From NCBI RefSeq assembly GCF_002289575.1, contig NZ_NTGA01000005.1, forward strand, positions 91,466 to 155,465: a DNA stretch of 64,000 nucleotides, written 5' to 3'. The DNA comes from Dietzia natronolimnaea. Its GTDB lineage: Bacteria > Actinomycetota > Actinomycetes > Mycobacteriales > Mycobacteriaceae. Below are positions 15,609 to 23,519 of this stretch, piece by piece. Numbering within the stretch: position 1 is the first letter of the stretch; each line of letters opens with the position of its first letter. The position numbers and the translations under genes are program-made. The notes under the pieces are model-generated. The model had not been told where the DNA came from and searched no databases. It saw nothing but the letters and a program-made list of their open reading frames with translations.

Positions 15609-16544
15609 ATGAGCACTTTCCTCCGACGGCGCCGTGCAGTGCCGTCCCTCCTCGCCCTCGCCGTCGCCTCCGTCGTCACCCTCGCCGGCTGCTCGGGAAC
15701 GGAGGACTCCCCCGAATCCTCGGCGCAGGACGCGTACACGGTCACCCACGCGATGGGCGAGACCACGGTCGAGGCCGCCCCTGAGCGGGTCGTGGTGCTC
15801 GACTCCCCGCACCTCGACGCCCTGATCGCTCTGGGGCACACTCCGGTCGGCATCACCGAGTCCAGCGCCGGCACCGGCGCCCCGCCCTACCTCGGCGAGG
15901 TCGACGCCGAGCTGGTCGGTCTCACCTCGGAACCCGACATCGACAGGATCGCGGCCCTCGCCCCGGATCTGATCATCGGCGCGAAGGTGCGGCACGAGGC
16001 GATCTACGACGAGCTCTCCGGTATCGCTCCGACGGTGTTCTCCGAGAACTCCGGAACCGACTGGCAGGAGCAGGCCCGCATCACCGCCGCCGCAATGAAC
16101 GAATCGGACGAGATGGAGAAGCTGATCGGCGACCTCGACACCCGGATTGCCGAGGTCGGGACCGCGGTGGGGGCCGAGGGGACGACGCTCTCGATCGTCC
16201 GTTTCCGGCCGGACAACTTCCGTCTCTACGGACCGGAGACGTTCTCGGGCTCGATCTTGTCCGACATGGGCTTCGAACTGGGCGACCGTGAGTTGAACGA
16301 ATACTCGATGGCAGAGCTCTCCCCGGAGTTGTACGAAGAGATCGACGGCGAGGTCGTGTTCTTCACCAACCCCGGTGGCGATCCCTCGGCCACCACGATG
16401 GCGACGGTGACCGGCCTGTGGAACGACATCCCCGCGGTGAAGGACGGTCAGACCTACGAGGTGGACGACGAGACGTGGATGATCGGCATCGGCGTCCTCG
16501 GCGCAGCCGAGATCCTCGACGACGTCGAGCAGACCCTGGGGTGA
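15609..16544 (+). CDS. Ferric-siderophore substrate-binding lipoprotein (importer A)
   Basis: A 311-residue FhuD/FepB-type receptor. Residues 1-28 form a lipoprotein signal with the lipobox LAGC, Cys28 being lipidated. The mature part has two lobes with APERVVVLDSPHLDALIALG, then DIDRIAALAPDLIIGA, the typical helical-backbone motif of class III binding proteins. It should capture the iron-loaded siderophore outside the membrane and hand it to the divergent FecCD permeases. The ATG is 21 bases from the iron box. Its stop overlaps the ATPase start (TGATG), so both are made together. Ligand identity (hydroxamate or other) is inferred from the nearby biosynthesis operon only. Confidence 0.92.
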   Translation: MSTFLRRRRAVPSLLALAVASVVTLAGCSGTEDSPESSAQDAYTVTHAMGETTVEAAPERVVVLDSPHLDALIALGHTPVGITESSAGTGAPPYLGEVDAELVGLTSEPDIDRIAALAPDLIIGAKVRHEAIYDELSGIAPTVFSENSGTDWQEQARITAAAMNESDEMEKLIGDLDTRIAEVGTAVGAEGTTLSIVRFRPDNFRLYGPETFSGSILSDMGFELGDRELNEYSMAELSPELYEEIDGEVVFFTNPGGDPSATTMATVTGLWNDIPAVKDGQTYEVDDETWMIGIGVLGAAEILDDVEQTLG

Positions 16545-17365
16545 TGTCACGCGCTGTCTCGACCCCACTCGACCACCCGGCTCCCCTGACGGCCGAGGGG
16601 GCGCGGCTGGCCTACGAGCGCCGGGTCGTGACGACGGATCTCGATCTGAGTATCCCCGACAGCGCCTTCACGGTGATCGTGGGGCCGAACGCGTGCGGCA
16701 AGTCGACGCTGCTCAAGGCACTGGCCCGGGTCATCACACCTGACCGGGGCCAGGTTCTTCTGCACGGCCGGGACATCAGTCGTCTGCGCACCCGCGAGGT
16801 CGCCCGCAGGGTGGGCCTGTTACCGCAGGGGGCGGTCACGCCGGAGGGGATCCGCGTGGGTGACCTGGTGTCCCGTGGTCGGCATCCACACCACAGCCCG
16901 CTGCGCCAGTGGAGTCTGGGAGACGATGCCGCCGTGGCGGAGGCGATGGCCGCCACATCCGTCACCGAGCTCGCAGACCGTTTCGTCGACGAACTGTCGG
17001 GCGGCCAGCGGCAACGGGTGTGGATCTCCATGCTCCTGGCCCAGCAGACGCCGGTACTGCTGCTCGATGAGCCGACGACCTACCTCAACATCTCACACCA
17101 GTACGGCGTGCTGGACCTCCTGCGCGACCAACACGAGTCCGGTCGCACGGTCGTCGCGGTCCTCCACGACCTCAACCAGGCCGCCCGCTACGCCTCGCAC
17201 CTGGTCGTCATGAAGGACGGGAGTGTGGTCGCCGCCGGCCCGCCGGGCGACGTGCTCACCGCGACACTGGTCGAGGAGGTGTTCGATCTGCCCAGCCTCG
17301 TCGTCCCCGACGCGGTCACCGGGACCCCCACCGTCGTCCCCCTCGACCGACGTCGCCGTGGTTGA
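16544..17365 (+). CDS. Ferric-siderophore ABC ATPase (importer A)
   Basis: A 273-residue ATPase of the FepC/FhuC class. Walker A is GPNACGKST (about residues 46-54), the Q loop is in GLLPQGAVTPEG, the signature is LSGGQRQR and Walker B reads LLLDEPTTYLN, followed by the switch His in VLHDLNQA. All core motifs are intact. Start is set by overlap with the receptor gene's stop. Together with the two permeases encoded on the other strand it forms a complete import system. The C-terminal 30 residues (FDLPSLVVPDAVTG) match the usual FepC ending. Confidence 0.93.
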   Translation: MSRAVSTPLDHPAPLTAEGARLAYERRVVTTDLDLSIPDSAFTVIVGPNACGKSTLLKALARVITPDRGQVLLHGRDISRLRTREVARRVGLLPQGAVTPEGIRVGDLVSRGRHPHHSPLRQWSLGDDAAVAEAMAATSVTELADRFVDELSGGQRQRVWISMLLAQQTPVLLLDEPTTYLNISHQYGVLDLLRDQHESGRTVVAVLHDLNQAARYASHLVVMKDGSVVAAGPPGDVLTATLVEEVFDLPSLVVPDAVTGTPTVVPLDRRRRG

Positions 17366-17464
17366 CCCCCCACCTAGCCGCGCGGGTCCTCGGCCCGGTG
17401 AGTGGGCGAGACCGACGGTCCGGAGGCGGGCCGGACCCGACCGCCGCTGAGTATCGTGGCGATC

Positions 17465-18208
17465 ATGCCCCGCACCCATCGGAGAGCCACCCGCAACAGC
17501 TCCATTCGCGTTCCCGGCAGTCCTCGCCCGGAGCCTTCCGTCGAGCAGTCCACGAGGCCCTCCACGGAGCTGGCCGTGCGCTCGTCGCCCGTCGCCGGAA
17601 TGGTCGGCTCGGCGTTCGGGGCCGCGGCGGCGGTGACGCGCCTGGCCCGCCCCAAGGCTCTGCACCCCCGGGGCGTCGTCGCTCACGCGACCCTGAGCGT
17701 CACCGGGGTGGGTCGGACGGGTTCGCCGCTCCTGGACATCACGGGCAGGTGGCCCGCGACGGTCCGGTTCTCGCGCGCCGTGGGTCTGCCGGACATCGTC
17801 CCCGACATCGGCGGCATGGCCATCCGCGTCCACGCGGATAGTCCGGTGGACATCCTGCTCGCGAGCACGGGCATGGGTCCGCTCACCCGCTATGTGCTCA
17901 CCGCGGGTTGGCGGACGACCGGGCGCACCATGACGTCGATGTTCCCCGTGCGGATCGCGGGCCGCCAGTTGTTGCTGGCCGCGATCCCCACGGGCGACGG
18001 CGGCACGTGGACGCTCCAGCACGCCACCCCCCTGGGCAGGTGGGAGACCCTGGGTCGACTGTCGGTCGACACCTGGGAGGACGACGACGACAACCTGCAC
18101 TTCGACCCCGTGGGTAACCGCCTGCCCGGATCGCGGTATCCGCGCCTGCTCGGCGCTCTGCGGCACCCGTCGTATCCCGCACCCGACGAGGGGCCGGAGG
18201 CGACCTGA
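17465..18208 (+). CDS. Small catalase-like domain protein
   Basis: A protein of about 247 residues (268 if a GTG at 17402 is used). The middle part resembles the catalase core. ALHPRGVVAHATLSVTG lines up with the catalase VHAKGxxAxGxFxVT stretch, keeping the catalytic His, and ATVRFSRAVGLPDIVPDIGGMAIRV lines up with the VRFSxxxGxxxxxDxRGFAV block. The catalytic Asn region of true catalases (NNTPVFF) is not visible. A possible Tyr haem ligand near the C-terminus (GSRYPRLLGAL) is only suggestive. Short haem-catalase-fold proteins with peroxidase-type activity exist, but function here is unproven. It sits between two iron importers, converging on the second. No ribosome site was obvious at either start. 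Confidence 0.6.
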   Translation: MPRTHRRATRNSSIRVPGSPRPEPSVEQSTRPSTELAVRSSPVAGMVGSAFGAAAAVTRLARPKALHPRGVVAHATLSVTGVGRTGSPLLDITGRWPATVRFSRAVGLPDIVPDIGGMAIRVHADSPVDILLASTGMGPLTRYVLTAGWRTTGRTMTSMFPVRIAGRQLLLAAIPTGDGGTWTLQHATPLGRWETLGRLSVDTWEDDDDNLHFDPVGNRLPGSRYPRLLGALRHPSYPAPDEGPEAT

Positions 18209-18221
18209 TCGGTCGACCGGT

Positions 18222-19145
18222 TCAGGATTCGGCCGCGCCCCGGCGCCAGTACCCCATGAACGACACGGCCCGCTTGGGCATCCCCGCCCCGTCGACGGCG
18301 AGTCGTCGCATCGCCCGGACCAGTGCTGCCTCCCCTGCCAGGAACACGTAGGGATCCCCGGCGGTGACGGTGGTGGCGGTCTGCCACTCCCGCTCGGCGG
18401 GGCGGCGTCCGTCGAGGACCGACTCGACGCACTCCTGACCCACGCTTAACACTGCGGCGAGGTGGTGCACGAGGGCGTGTCCCCGCTCGCCGGATCGCGC
18501 AAGCAGCGTGACCGACTCGGGTGCCTCGGCCGACAACGCGAGCACGTCGGCCGAGGTCGGCAGCTCGAGAACTATCTGGACGTCCCTCGCCCCCCGGGGT
18601 TCCGCGGCGAGTTCCTCGGCGATCGACAACAGGGCCGGCGCCGCGGTCTCGTCTCCCGCACACACGACCCGACCTGCGGCACCCGGGTTCCACGCCGCCC
18701 ACGGAGCGTGTCCGAGCCCCGGACCGGCGATGTGCACCGTGTCCCCGGCCTGCACCGACCGCGCCCATCCCGACCCCGGCCCCTCGTCCTCTCCGGGATG
18801 GACCACCACGTCCACGGTCAACGCGGGGACCTGCGCACCGTCGAGGGTCATCGTGTCGGCCCGGCGCACGGTGTAGGTCCGCATCCACCCACGGTCCTCT
18901 TCGGGCAGGGCCAGCCACTCGCGGATGCCGTCCGGGTCGGGGACGATCCCCTGCCCGCCAGGCGGGGGGACGAACACCTTGAAGTACGCGTCGCGTACCG
19001 TCCCCGGGTCCACCACCTCCCGCGACCACCTGGTCAGGTCCGGGCCGGCCAACACCAGTCGGAGGAACGACTCCCCCAGCGCACGTACTCGGACCACCCG
19101 GGTCTGCGCGACGAGGATCGGAGCCTCCACGGCCATCGCTGTCAT
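18222..19145 (-). CDS. Siderophore-interacting protein (FAD ferric-siderophore reductase)
   Basis: A 307-residue cytoplasmic flavoprotein of the ViuB/SIP family. The N-terminal FAD-binding barrel includes the WMRTYTVRR stretch, corresponding to the RxYTxR flavin motif. The C-terminal NAD(P)H-binding domain includes VVCAGDETAAPAL, the family's GDETALPA-type motif, and ends in MGYWRRG, its typical finish. Such enzymes reduce Fe(III) bound to the imported siderophore and release iron. It is the last gene of the importer B operon; its ATG overlaps the ATPase stop (ATGA), which fixes the start. Its presence in this operon ties importer B to reductive iron release. Confidence 0.93.
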   Translation of the reverse strand: MTAMAVEAPILVAQTRVVRVRALGESFLRLVLAGPDLTRWSREVVDPGTVRDAYFKVFVPPPGGQGIVPDPDGIREWLALPEEDRGWMRTYTVRRADTMTLDGAQVPALTVDVVVHPGEDEGPGSGWARSVQAGDTVHIAGPGLGHAPWAAWNPGAAGRVVCAGDETAAPALLSIAEELAAEPRGARDVQIVLELPTSADVLALSAEAPESVTLLARSGERGHALVHHLAAVLSVGQECVESVLDGRRPAEREWQTATTVTAGDPYVFLAGEAALVRAMRRLAVDGAGMPKRAVSFMGYWRRGAAES

Positions 19146-20035
19146 ACTGTCCCCTTTCGTCGTCCCCGCGGCAGCACCACCGGCTGGCCGGTGAGCGGGT
19201 CGCTGATGATGTCGGCTTCCAGGTCGAACACCCGGCGCAGGGTCTCGGGGTTGATCACCTGGTCGGGCGGGCCCGCGGCCACGACCCCGCCCTCGGCCAC
19301 GGCCACGAGGTGGTCGGCCACGCGGGCGGCCAGGGTGAGTTCGTGCAGGACGGCCACCACCGTTCGGCGTCCCGGCCCCGGGGTACCCGGTTCCGGCTCG
19401 TACCCCGCGGGTAGCGGGAGATCCCGGACCAGGTCCAACACGTCCATCTGGTGGGCCAGGTCGAGGAACGAACACGGCTCGTCCAGGAGCAGGGTCGGGG
19501 TCGCCTGGGCCAGAACCAGCGCCACCCACACCCGCTGGCGTTGGCCGCCGGAGAGCTCGTCGACGCGACGATGGGCGAAACCCGCAGTTCCGGTCAGTGC
19601 CAGTGCCTCGGCGACAGCGGGCTCGTCCTGGTCCCCGGGCCCCCACCAGCGTCGGTGCGGGTGGCGACCGCGCGCCACCAACTCGGCCACGGTGAGGCCC
19701 TCCGGAACCAGCGGTGACTGCGGAAGGAACGCCACGGCCCTGGCGTGCTCGCGAGCTCTGACGCCGGCCAGGTCCCGCCCGGCCACCTCGATCGATCCGG
19801 CCAGTGGGGTGAGCTGCCGGCCCAGCGCCCGGAGGATCGTGGACTTGCCGCAGCCGTTGGCCCCGATGAACACCGTGGTGCGGCCGCTGGGGATGTCCAG
19901 GTCCAGCTCGCGGATCACGGGGTCAGTGCCGTATCCCAGAGTCAGCCCGCGCAGGCGGAACGCGGGGTCAGGGTCGGGCGGGACACCGTGGGGCATCGTC
20001 GTCGCGTCGGGGGTGACGTGGGTGGTGACACTCAT
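19142..20035 (-). CDS. Ferric-siderophore ABC ATPase (importer B)
   Basis: A 297-residue FepC-class ATPase. It has Walker A GANGCGKST, Q loop AFLPQSPLVPEG, signature LSGGQRQR, Walker B LLLDEPCSFLD and switch His in VLHELTLA. Compared with importer A's ATPase there is an insertion of about 18 residues rich in Pro/Gly (PAGYEPEPGTPGPGRR) before the switch region. The start overlaps the stop of the permease upstream by one base (TGATG), and the stop overlaps the reductase start, so translation is coupled through the operon. It drives import through the two following FecCD-type permeases. Confidence 0.93.
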   Translation of the reverse strand: MSVTTHVTPDATTMPHGVPPDPDPAFRLRGLTLGYGTDPVIRELDLDIPSGRTTVFIGANGCGKSTILRALGRQLTPLAGSIEVAGRDLAGVRAREHARAVAFLPQSPLVPEGLTVAELVARGRHPHRRWWGPGDQDEPAVAEALALTGTAGFAHRRVDELSGGQRQRVWVALVLAQATPTLLLDEPCSFLDLAHQMDVLDLVRDLPLPAGYEPEPGTPGPGRRTVVAVLHELTLAARVADHLVAVAEGGVVAAGPPDQVINPETLRRVFDLEADIISDPLTGQPVVLPRGRRKGTV

Positions 20036-21099
20036 CAGGCGACCTTTCGGGAGCGCAGGAGGATCCAGAGCATGGCGGGGGCGCCGAGCGCGCCGGTCAC
20101 CACACCGGTGGGCAGGTCCACCGTGGCCAGGGCCTCGGAGGCGACGATGTCGGCGACCACCACGATCACCGCGCCGGTGAGTGCGGCGGCCACGATGTGG
20201 GGGCGTCCGCGGCCGAGGGCGGTGGCGATCGGCGTGGACAACAGGGCCACGAAGGCGAGCGGACCCGCCACGGCGGTCGCGGCGGCCGCGAGCAGGGTGC
20301 CCACGCCGAGGGCGCCCGCACGCGTGGGTACGGGGCGGGAGCCCAGGCCCACCGCGAGCTCGGGGCCCAGTTCCGCGGGCCGCAGGGCGGAGTGGAGCCA
20401 GAGTGCCAGGGGCAGGAGGAACACCAGGGCGACCGTGAGCCAGACGATCCGCTGGCCGGACGCACCGGAAAGAGAACCAACGGTCCAGACCGCGGCCTCC
20501 TGGGCACCCGCCAGAGGCAACCGGGCGATGAGCTGGGTCACCACAGCAGTGCCCAGCGCGGCCACGGCCACCCCGCCGAGGAGGAACCGCTGGCCCACGA
20601 TTCCGGTGTGGCGCCCCGCGGACGCGCTCAGGACGATCGCCAGGGCCACCGCGGACCCGAGGAGCGCCGCGGGGATGATCGCCACCCCGCGTAGTCCCCA
20701 GAACGCCATCCCCGCGACCGCCCCGGCCGACGCCCCGTGGGAGATGCCCAGGATGTCGGGGCTGGCGAGCGGGTTGCCCAGGACTCGCCGGAACAGCGCC
20801 CCCGAGGCGCCGAACGCCAGACCGGCCAGGGCGCCGAGGACCGCTCGGGGAAGTTTGTCCTCCATCACCACGAAGGTGGCGCCCGGGATGGTCGCGCCAC
20901 CGAGGATCGCCAGGAAGTCCGGGACGGTCACCGTGTACCTGCCCAGGAGCACGCGCACGGCCATGGCCGCCAACAGGGCGAAGACGAGCCCGAGTACGAC
21001 GAGCAGGGTGCGGTTGCGGCGGGTGGCGGCGAGTCGACGGATGACCTCTTCCGTGTCGGCCACCTCGTCTGCAGGCCGGTCGAGGACGGCGGCACTCAT
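20035..21099 (-). CDS. FecCD-family ferric-siderophore permease (importer B, second subunit)
   Basis: A 354-residue permease of the FepG class with about nine to ten helices. It shows KLPRAVLGALAGLAFGASGALF, RVLGNPLASPDILGISHGASAG and GPLAFVALLSTPIA, the ATPase-contacting segment. The ATG overlaps the stop of the first permease (ATGA). The N-terminal 25 residues are acidic and cytoplasmic. It completes the heterodimeric channel of importer B. Confidence 0.92.
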   Translation of the reverse strand: MSAAVLDRPADEVADTEEVIRRLAATRRNRTLLVVLGLVFALLAAMAVRVLLGRYTVTVPDFLAILGGATIPGATFVVMEDKLPRAVLGALAGLAFGASGALFRRVLGNPLASPDILGISHGASAGAVAGMAFWGLRGVAIIPAALLGSAVALAIVLSASAGRHTGIVGQRFLLGGVAVAALGTAVVTQLIARLPLAGAQEAAVWTVGSLSGASGQRIVWLTVALVFLLPLALWLHSALRPAELGPELAVGLGSRPVPTRAGALGVGTLLAAAATAVAGPLAFVALLSTPIATALGRGRPHIVAAALTGAVIVVVADIVASEALATVDLPTGVVTGALGAPAMLWILLRSRKVA

Positions 21100-22214
21100 G
21101 AGGCGCTCACCCCCCGGTTCAGGCGCAGCATCGCGATGAGGAACGGCACGCCCATCGCCACGGTCATCACCCCGACGGCGATCTCGCCCGGTGGTGCGAT
21201 GACGCGCCCCGCGGTGTCGGCGAGGAGCAACACGACGGGGCCGATGACCACGGACAATCCCAGGACCACCCGATTACCCACGCCGACGAGCCGCCGCAGC
21301 AGATGCGGGACGAGGAGCCCGAGGAAGGCGATCGGGCCCGCCAACGCGGTGGCGACCCCGGAGAGGATCACCACGCCCCCCAGGACGACCGCCCGGCCGG
21401 CCACCGGCCCCACCCCGAGACCGCGCGCCAGGTCGTCGCCCAGCGCGAGCGCGTCGAGCGACGCCGCCCCGGCGAGGACGAGGGCGAGGCCCAGGAGGAT
21501 GAACGGCAACGCGGCGGTGATCTCCGGGGCGCCGGAGCGGGCCACCGACCCCAGTCCCCAGAAACGGAACCGGTCGAGCACCCCGGGGAGCGCGATGACC
21601 AACGACGCGGTCATCGCCGTGCACCCGGCGGTCACGGCCGCTCCGGCCAGGACCAGGCCGGTGCCGGAATCGGCACCGAGTCTCCCGGCCCCCACGACCA
21701 CCATCCCGGCGGCGAGAGCCCCGATGACGGCGAAGATCGCGACCGAGGTCGGGCCGGCGGTGGGCACCAGAGCCAACCCGAGCACCACTCCGAGGGCGGC
21801 TCCCGCGGTCAAGCCGAGAAGTCCCGGGTCACCGAGCGGGTTGCGGGTGGCGCCCTGCAACCCGGCGCCGGCGACCGCGAGTGCGGCACCCACGACGATC
21901 GCGGTGATCGTGCGGGGGACGCGCGCGCTCACCACCGCCTCGTCCATTCCCGCTCCGGCCCCGGGCGCCACGGCCGCCGCGAGATCGCCGGACATCACCT
22001 GGGACGGCAGTCCGGCCAGTACCGACAGGACGACAGCGGGATCGACCGACCGGGAACCGAGGAAGAGTGACGCGGCCACCGAGGCGACGAAGAGCACCGC
22101 CGCGGTCACGCAGCCCGCCACCACGCGGCGGCGCCCCGGAGCAGTGGGTCTCGCGGGCACCGCGGACGGCCCCGCGGTGGCGGGGTCGACCCGGCTCGTC
22201 GCGGTCACCTGCAT
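21096..22214 (-). CDS. FecCD-family ferric-siderophore permease (importer B, first subunit)
   Basis: A 372-residue FepD-class permease. Motifs include RVPRTITAIVVGAALAVAGAGLQ, ATRNPLGDPGLLGLTAGAALG and GPIAFLGLLVPHLLRRL. About 35 polar residues precede the first helix, slightly longer than usual; a shorter start inside is possible. The gene begins four bases after the receptor stop codon and overlaps the next permease. With its neighbour it makes the membrane channel that takes the ferric siderophore from the receptor at 22218-23309. Confidence 0.92.
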   Translation of the reverse strand: MQVTATSRVDPATAGPSAVPARPTAPGRRRVVAGCVTAAVLFVASVAASLFLGSRSVDPAVVLSVLAGLPSQVMSGDLAAAVAPGAGAGMDEAVVSARVPRTITAIVVGAALAVAGAGLQGATRNPLGDPGLLGLTAGAALGVVLGLALVPTAGPTSVAIFAVIGALAAGMVVVGAGRLGADSGTGLVLAGAAVTAGCTAMTASLVIALPGVLDRFRFWGLGSVARSGAPEITAALPFILLGLALVLAGAASLDALALGDDLARGLGVGPVAGRAVVLGGVVILSGVATALAGPIAFLGLLVPHLLRRLVGVGNRVVLGLSVVIGPVVLLLADTAGRVIAPPGEIAVGVMTVAMGVPFLIAMLRLNRGVSAS

Positions 22215-22217
22215 CGG

Positions 22218-23309
22218 TCAGTTCTGCTCCGCGGCGGTGATGATGTCCGGGACCACGTTGTCGAGTGCCCAGGGCAGGCTGAGCGGAGACGCGGCCGAGA
22301 TGGACAACACCTGCTGTTCGTCCGTCTGGACCACCATCCGGCCCGCCTCGATCGCGGGGATGCGGCCCAGCAAGGGGTCCGCCTCGATCGCCGCGCGGAC
22401 ATCGGGGGAGGCGGCGTAGGTGACCAGGATGTCCGAGACCAGCTCGTCGGCCCGTTCAGGCGACCAGGTCACGGCGAACTGGTCGGCGGCGCCGGTCGAG
22501 GCCTCGGAGATCACGGGGGCCTGGACCATCCCCAACTGCTCGAGGAACCGTGGTCGGTTGTCCACGTCGGTGAAGGCATAGATCTTCTCCGCCGCGCCGG
22601 GGTCGACCGTCCCATAGATGAAGGTCGTCCCCCGGATACCCGGATTGTCGTCGGCGACCCGGGCGATCTGGCCCTCGACCTCGTCGATCAGCTCCTCGGC
22701 GCGTTCCGAGCGACCGAGCGCCTCGCCTATCAGGCGCGTGGACTCCTGCCACGGGGTGCCGAAGGCGACGTCGCCCTCGGGCATCGCGATGGTGGGCGCG
22801 ATCTTGGACAGGGTCTCGTACTCCTCGGCGGTCATCCCCGAGTAGGCGCCCAGGATGATGTCGGGCTGGAGGGCGGCGATGGCCTCGGTGTTGATGCCGT
22901 CCGTCTCCGAGTACAGCTCGGGCATCTGGCCCCCGACAGCCTCGAGCTCGGCGTCGAACCAATCGGTCGATCCGCCGGCGTTCCCGCCGAACGAATTCCG
23001 CGGCATGCCCACGGGCACCACGCCCAGCGCCAGCGAGACGTCGGCGTTGACCCAGGAGATCGTGGCCACCCGCTGGGGCGGCTCGGTGATCTCCGTCTGT
23101 CCGTAGGCGTGAGTGATGGTGCGGGGGAACTCCCCGTCCCGCTCGACCTCGGATGCCGCGCCCGAGTCGTGCGACTCACCCACTGAACCGGTGGTGCACC
23201 CGGCCAGAACCGCCAGTACGGCGACGATCGCGGTCAGGATCAGCACCACCCGTGCGCGGCCTGGAGTGTCGACCGTTCGCTGACGGAACGGGAGGGCGGT
23301 TGAACTCAT
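22218..23309 (-). CDS. Ferric-siderophore substrate-binding lipoprotein (importer B)
   Basis: A 363-residue receptor, first gene of the importer B operon. The lipobox LAGC gives lipidated Cys38 after a hydrophobic leader. The receptor part has PPQRVATISWVNADVSLALGVVPVGM and TEAIAALQPDIILGAYSGMT, with a helical backbone typical of FecB/FhuD-type class III binding proteins. It differs clearly from the importer A receptor, so the two systems probably prefer different iron complexes. The start lies 27 bases from an iron box at 23337-23355, placing it under DtxR/IdeR-type control. It points away from the siderophore biosynthesis operon, sharing the same 210-base control region. Confidence 0.92.
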   Translation of the reverse strand: MSSTALPFRQRTVDTPGRARVVLILTAIVAVLAVLAGCTTGSVGESHDSGAASEVERDGEFPRTITHAYGQTEITEPPQRVATISWVNADVSLALGVVPVGMPRNSFGGNAGGSTDWFDAELEAVGGQMPELYSETDGINTEAIAALQPDIILGAYSGMTAEEYETLSKIAPTIAMPEGDVAFGTPWQESTRLIGEALGRSERAEELIDEVEGQIARVADDNPGIRGTTFIYGTVDPGAAEKIYAFTDVDNRPRFLEQLGMVQAPVISEASTGAADQFAVTWSPERADELVSDILVTYAASPDVRAAIEADPLLGRIPAIEAGRMVVQTDEQQVLSISAASPLSLPWALDNVVPDIITAAEQN

Positions 23310-23336
23310 GGGGTCTCCGAAGTGGGCTCGTGGCCG

Positions 23337-23355
23337 TTAGGCATGGCTTACCTTA
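23337..23355. promoter_or_regulatory. DtxR/IdeR iron box before the importer B operon
   Basis: TTAGGCATGGCTTACCTTA, a 14/19 match to the iron-box consensus (allowing either G or C at its centre), 27 bases upstream of the importer B receptor start. Its position fits repression of the minus-strand operon by iron-loaded DtxR/IdeR. Confidence 0.7.
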
Positions 23356-23431
23356 TCGGGGAAACAGTAGGGCCGTGGAGTACCGCGGCGCAAGGGCGAC
23401 CCTCTGCAGTCCCACCAGGCCTGGGCCACAA

Positions 23432-23447
23432 CGTGATTCATATCACC
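23432..23447. promoter_or_regulatory. GlxR/CRP-like site before the siderophore biosynthesis operon
   Basis: CGTGA-N6-TCACC keeps the GTGA and TCAC cores of the GlxR/CRP consensus, with the arms extended to GTGAT/ATCAC. It ends 10 bases before the second iron box of this region. It could bring cAMP or carbon-status input to siderophore synthesis. It lacks the outer T/A of the best sites, so confidence is moderate. Confidence 0.45.
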
Positions 23448-23457
23448 CTGGGGTTGA

Positions 23458-23476
23458 TTAGGCTAGCCTTGCCTTC
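23458..23476. promoter_or_regulatory. DtxR/IdeR iron box before the siderophore biosynthesis operon
   Basis: TTAGGCTAGCCTTGCCTTC matches 14 of 19 consensus positions and has an intact TTAGG half plus the central AGCCT. It lies 43 bases upstream of the GTG start of the decarboxylase gene. Expected effect: repression of siderophore synthesis when iron is plentiful. Confidence 0.75.
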
Positions 23477-23519
23477 TACGGTTCGCCGGTATCCATGTCC
23501 CCGATCGGTCGGAGCGCCC

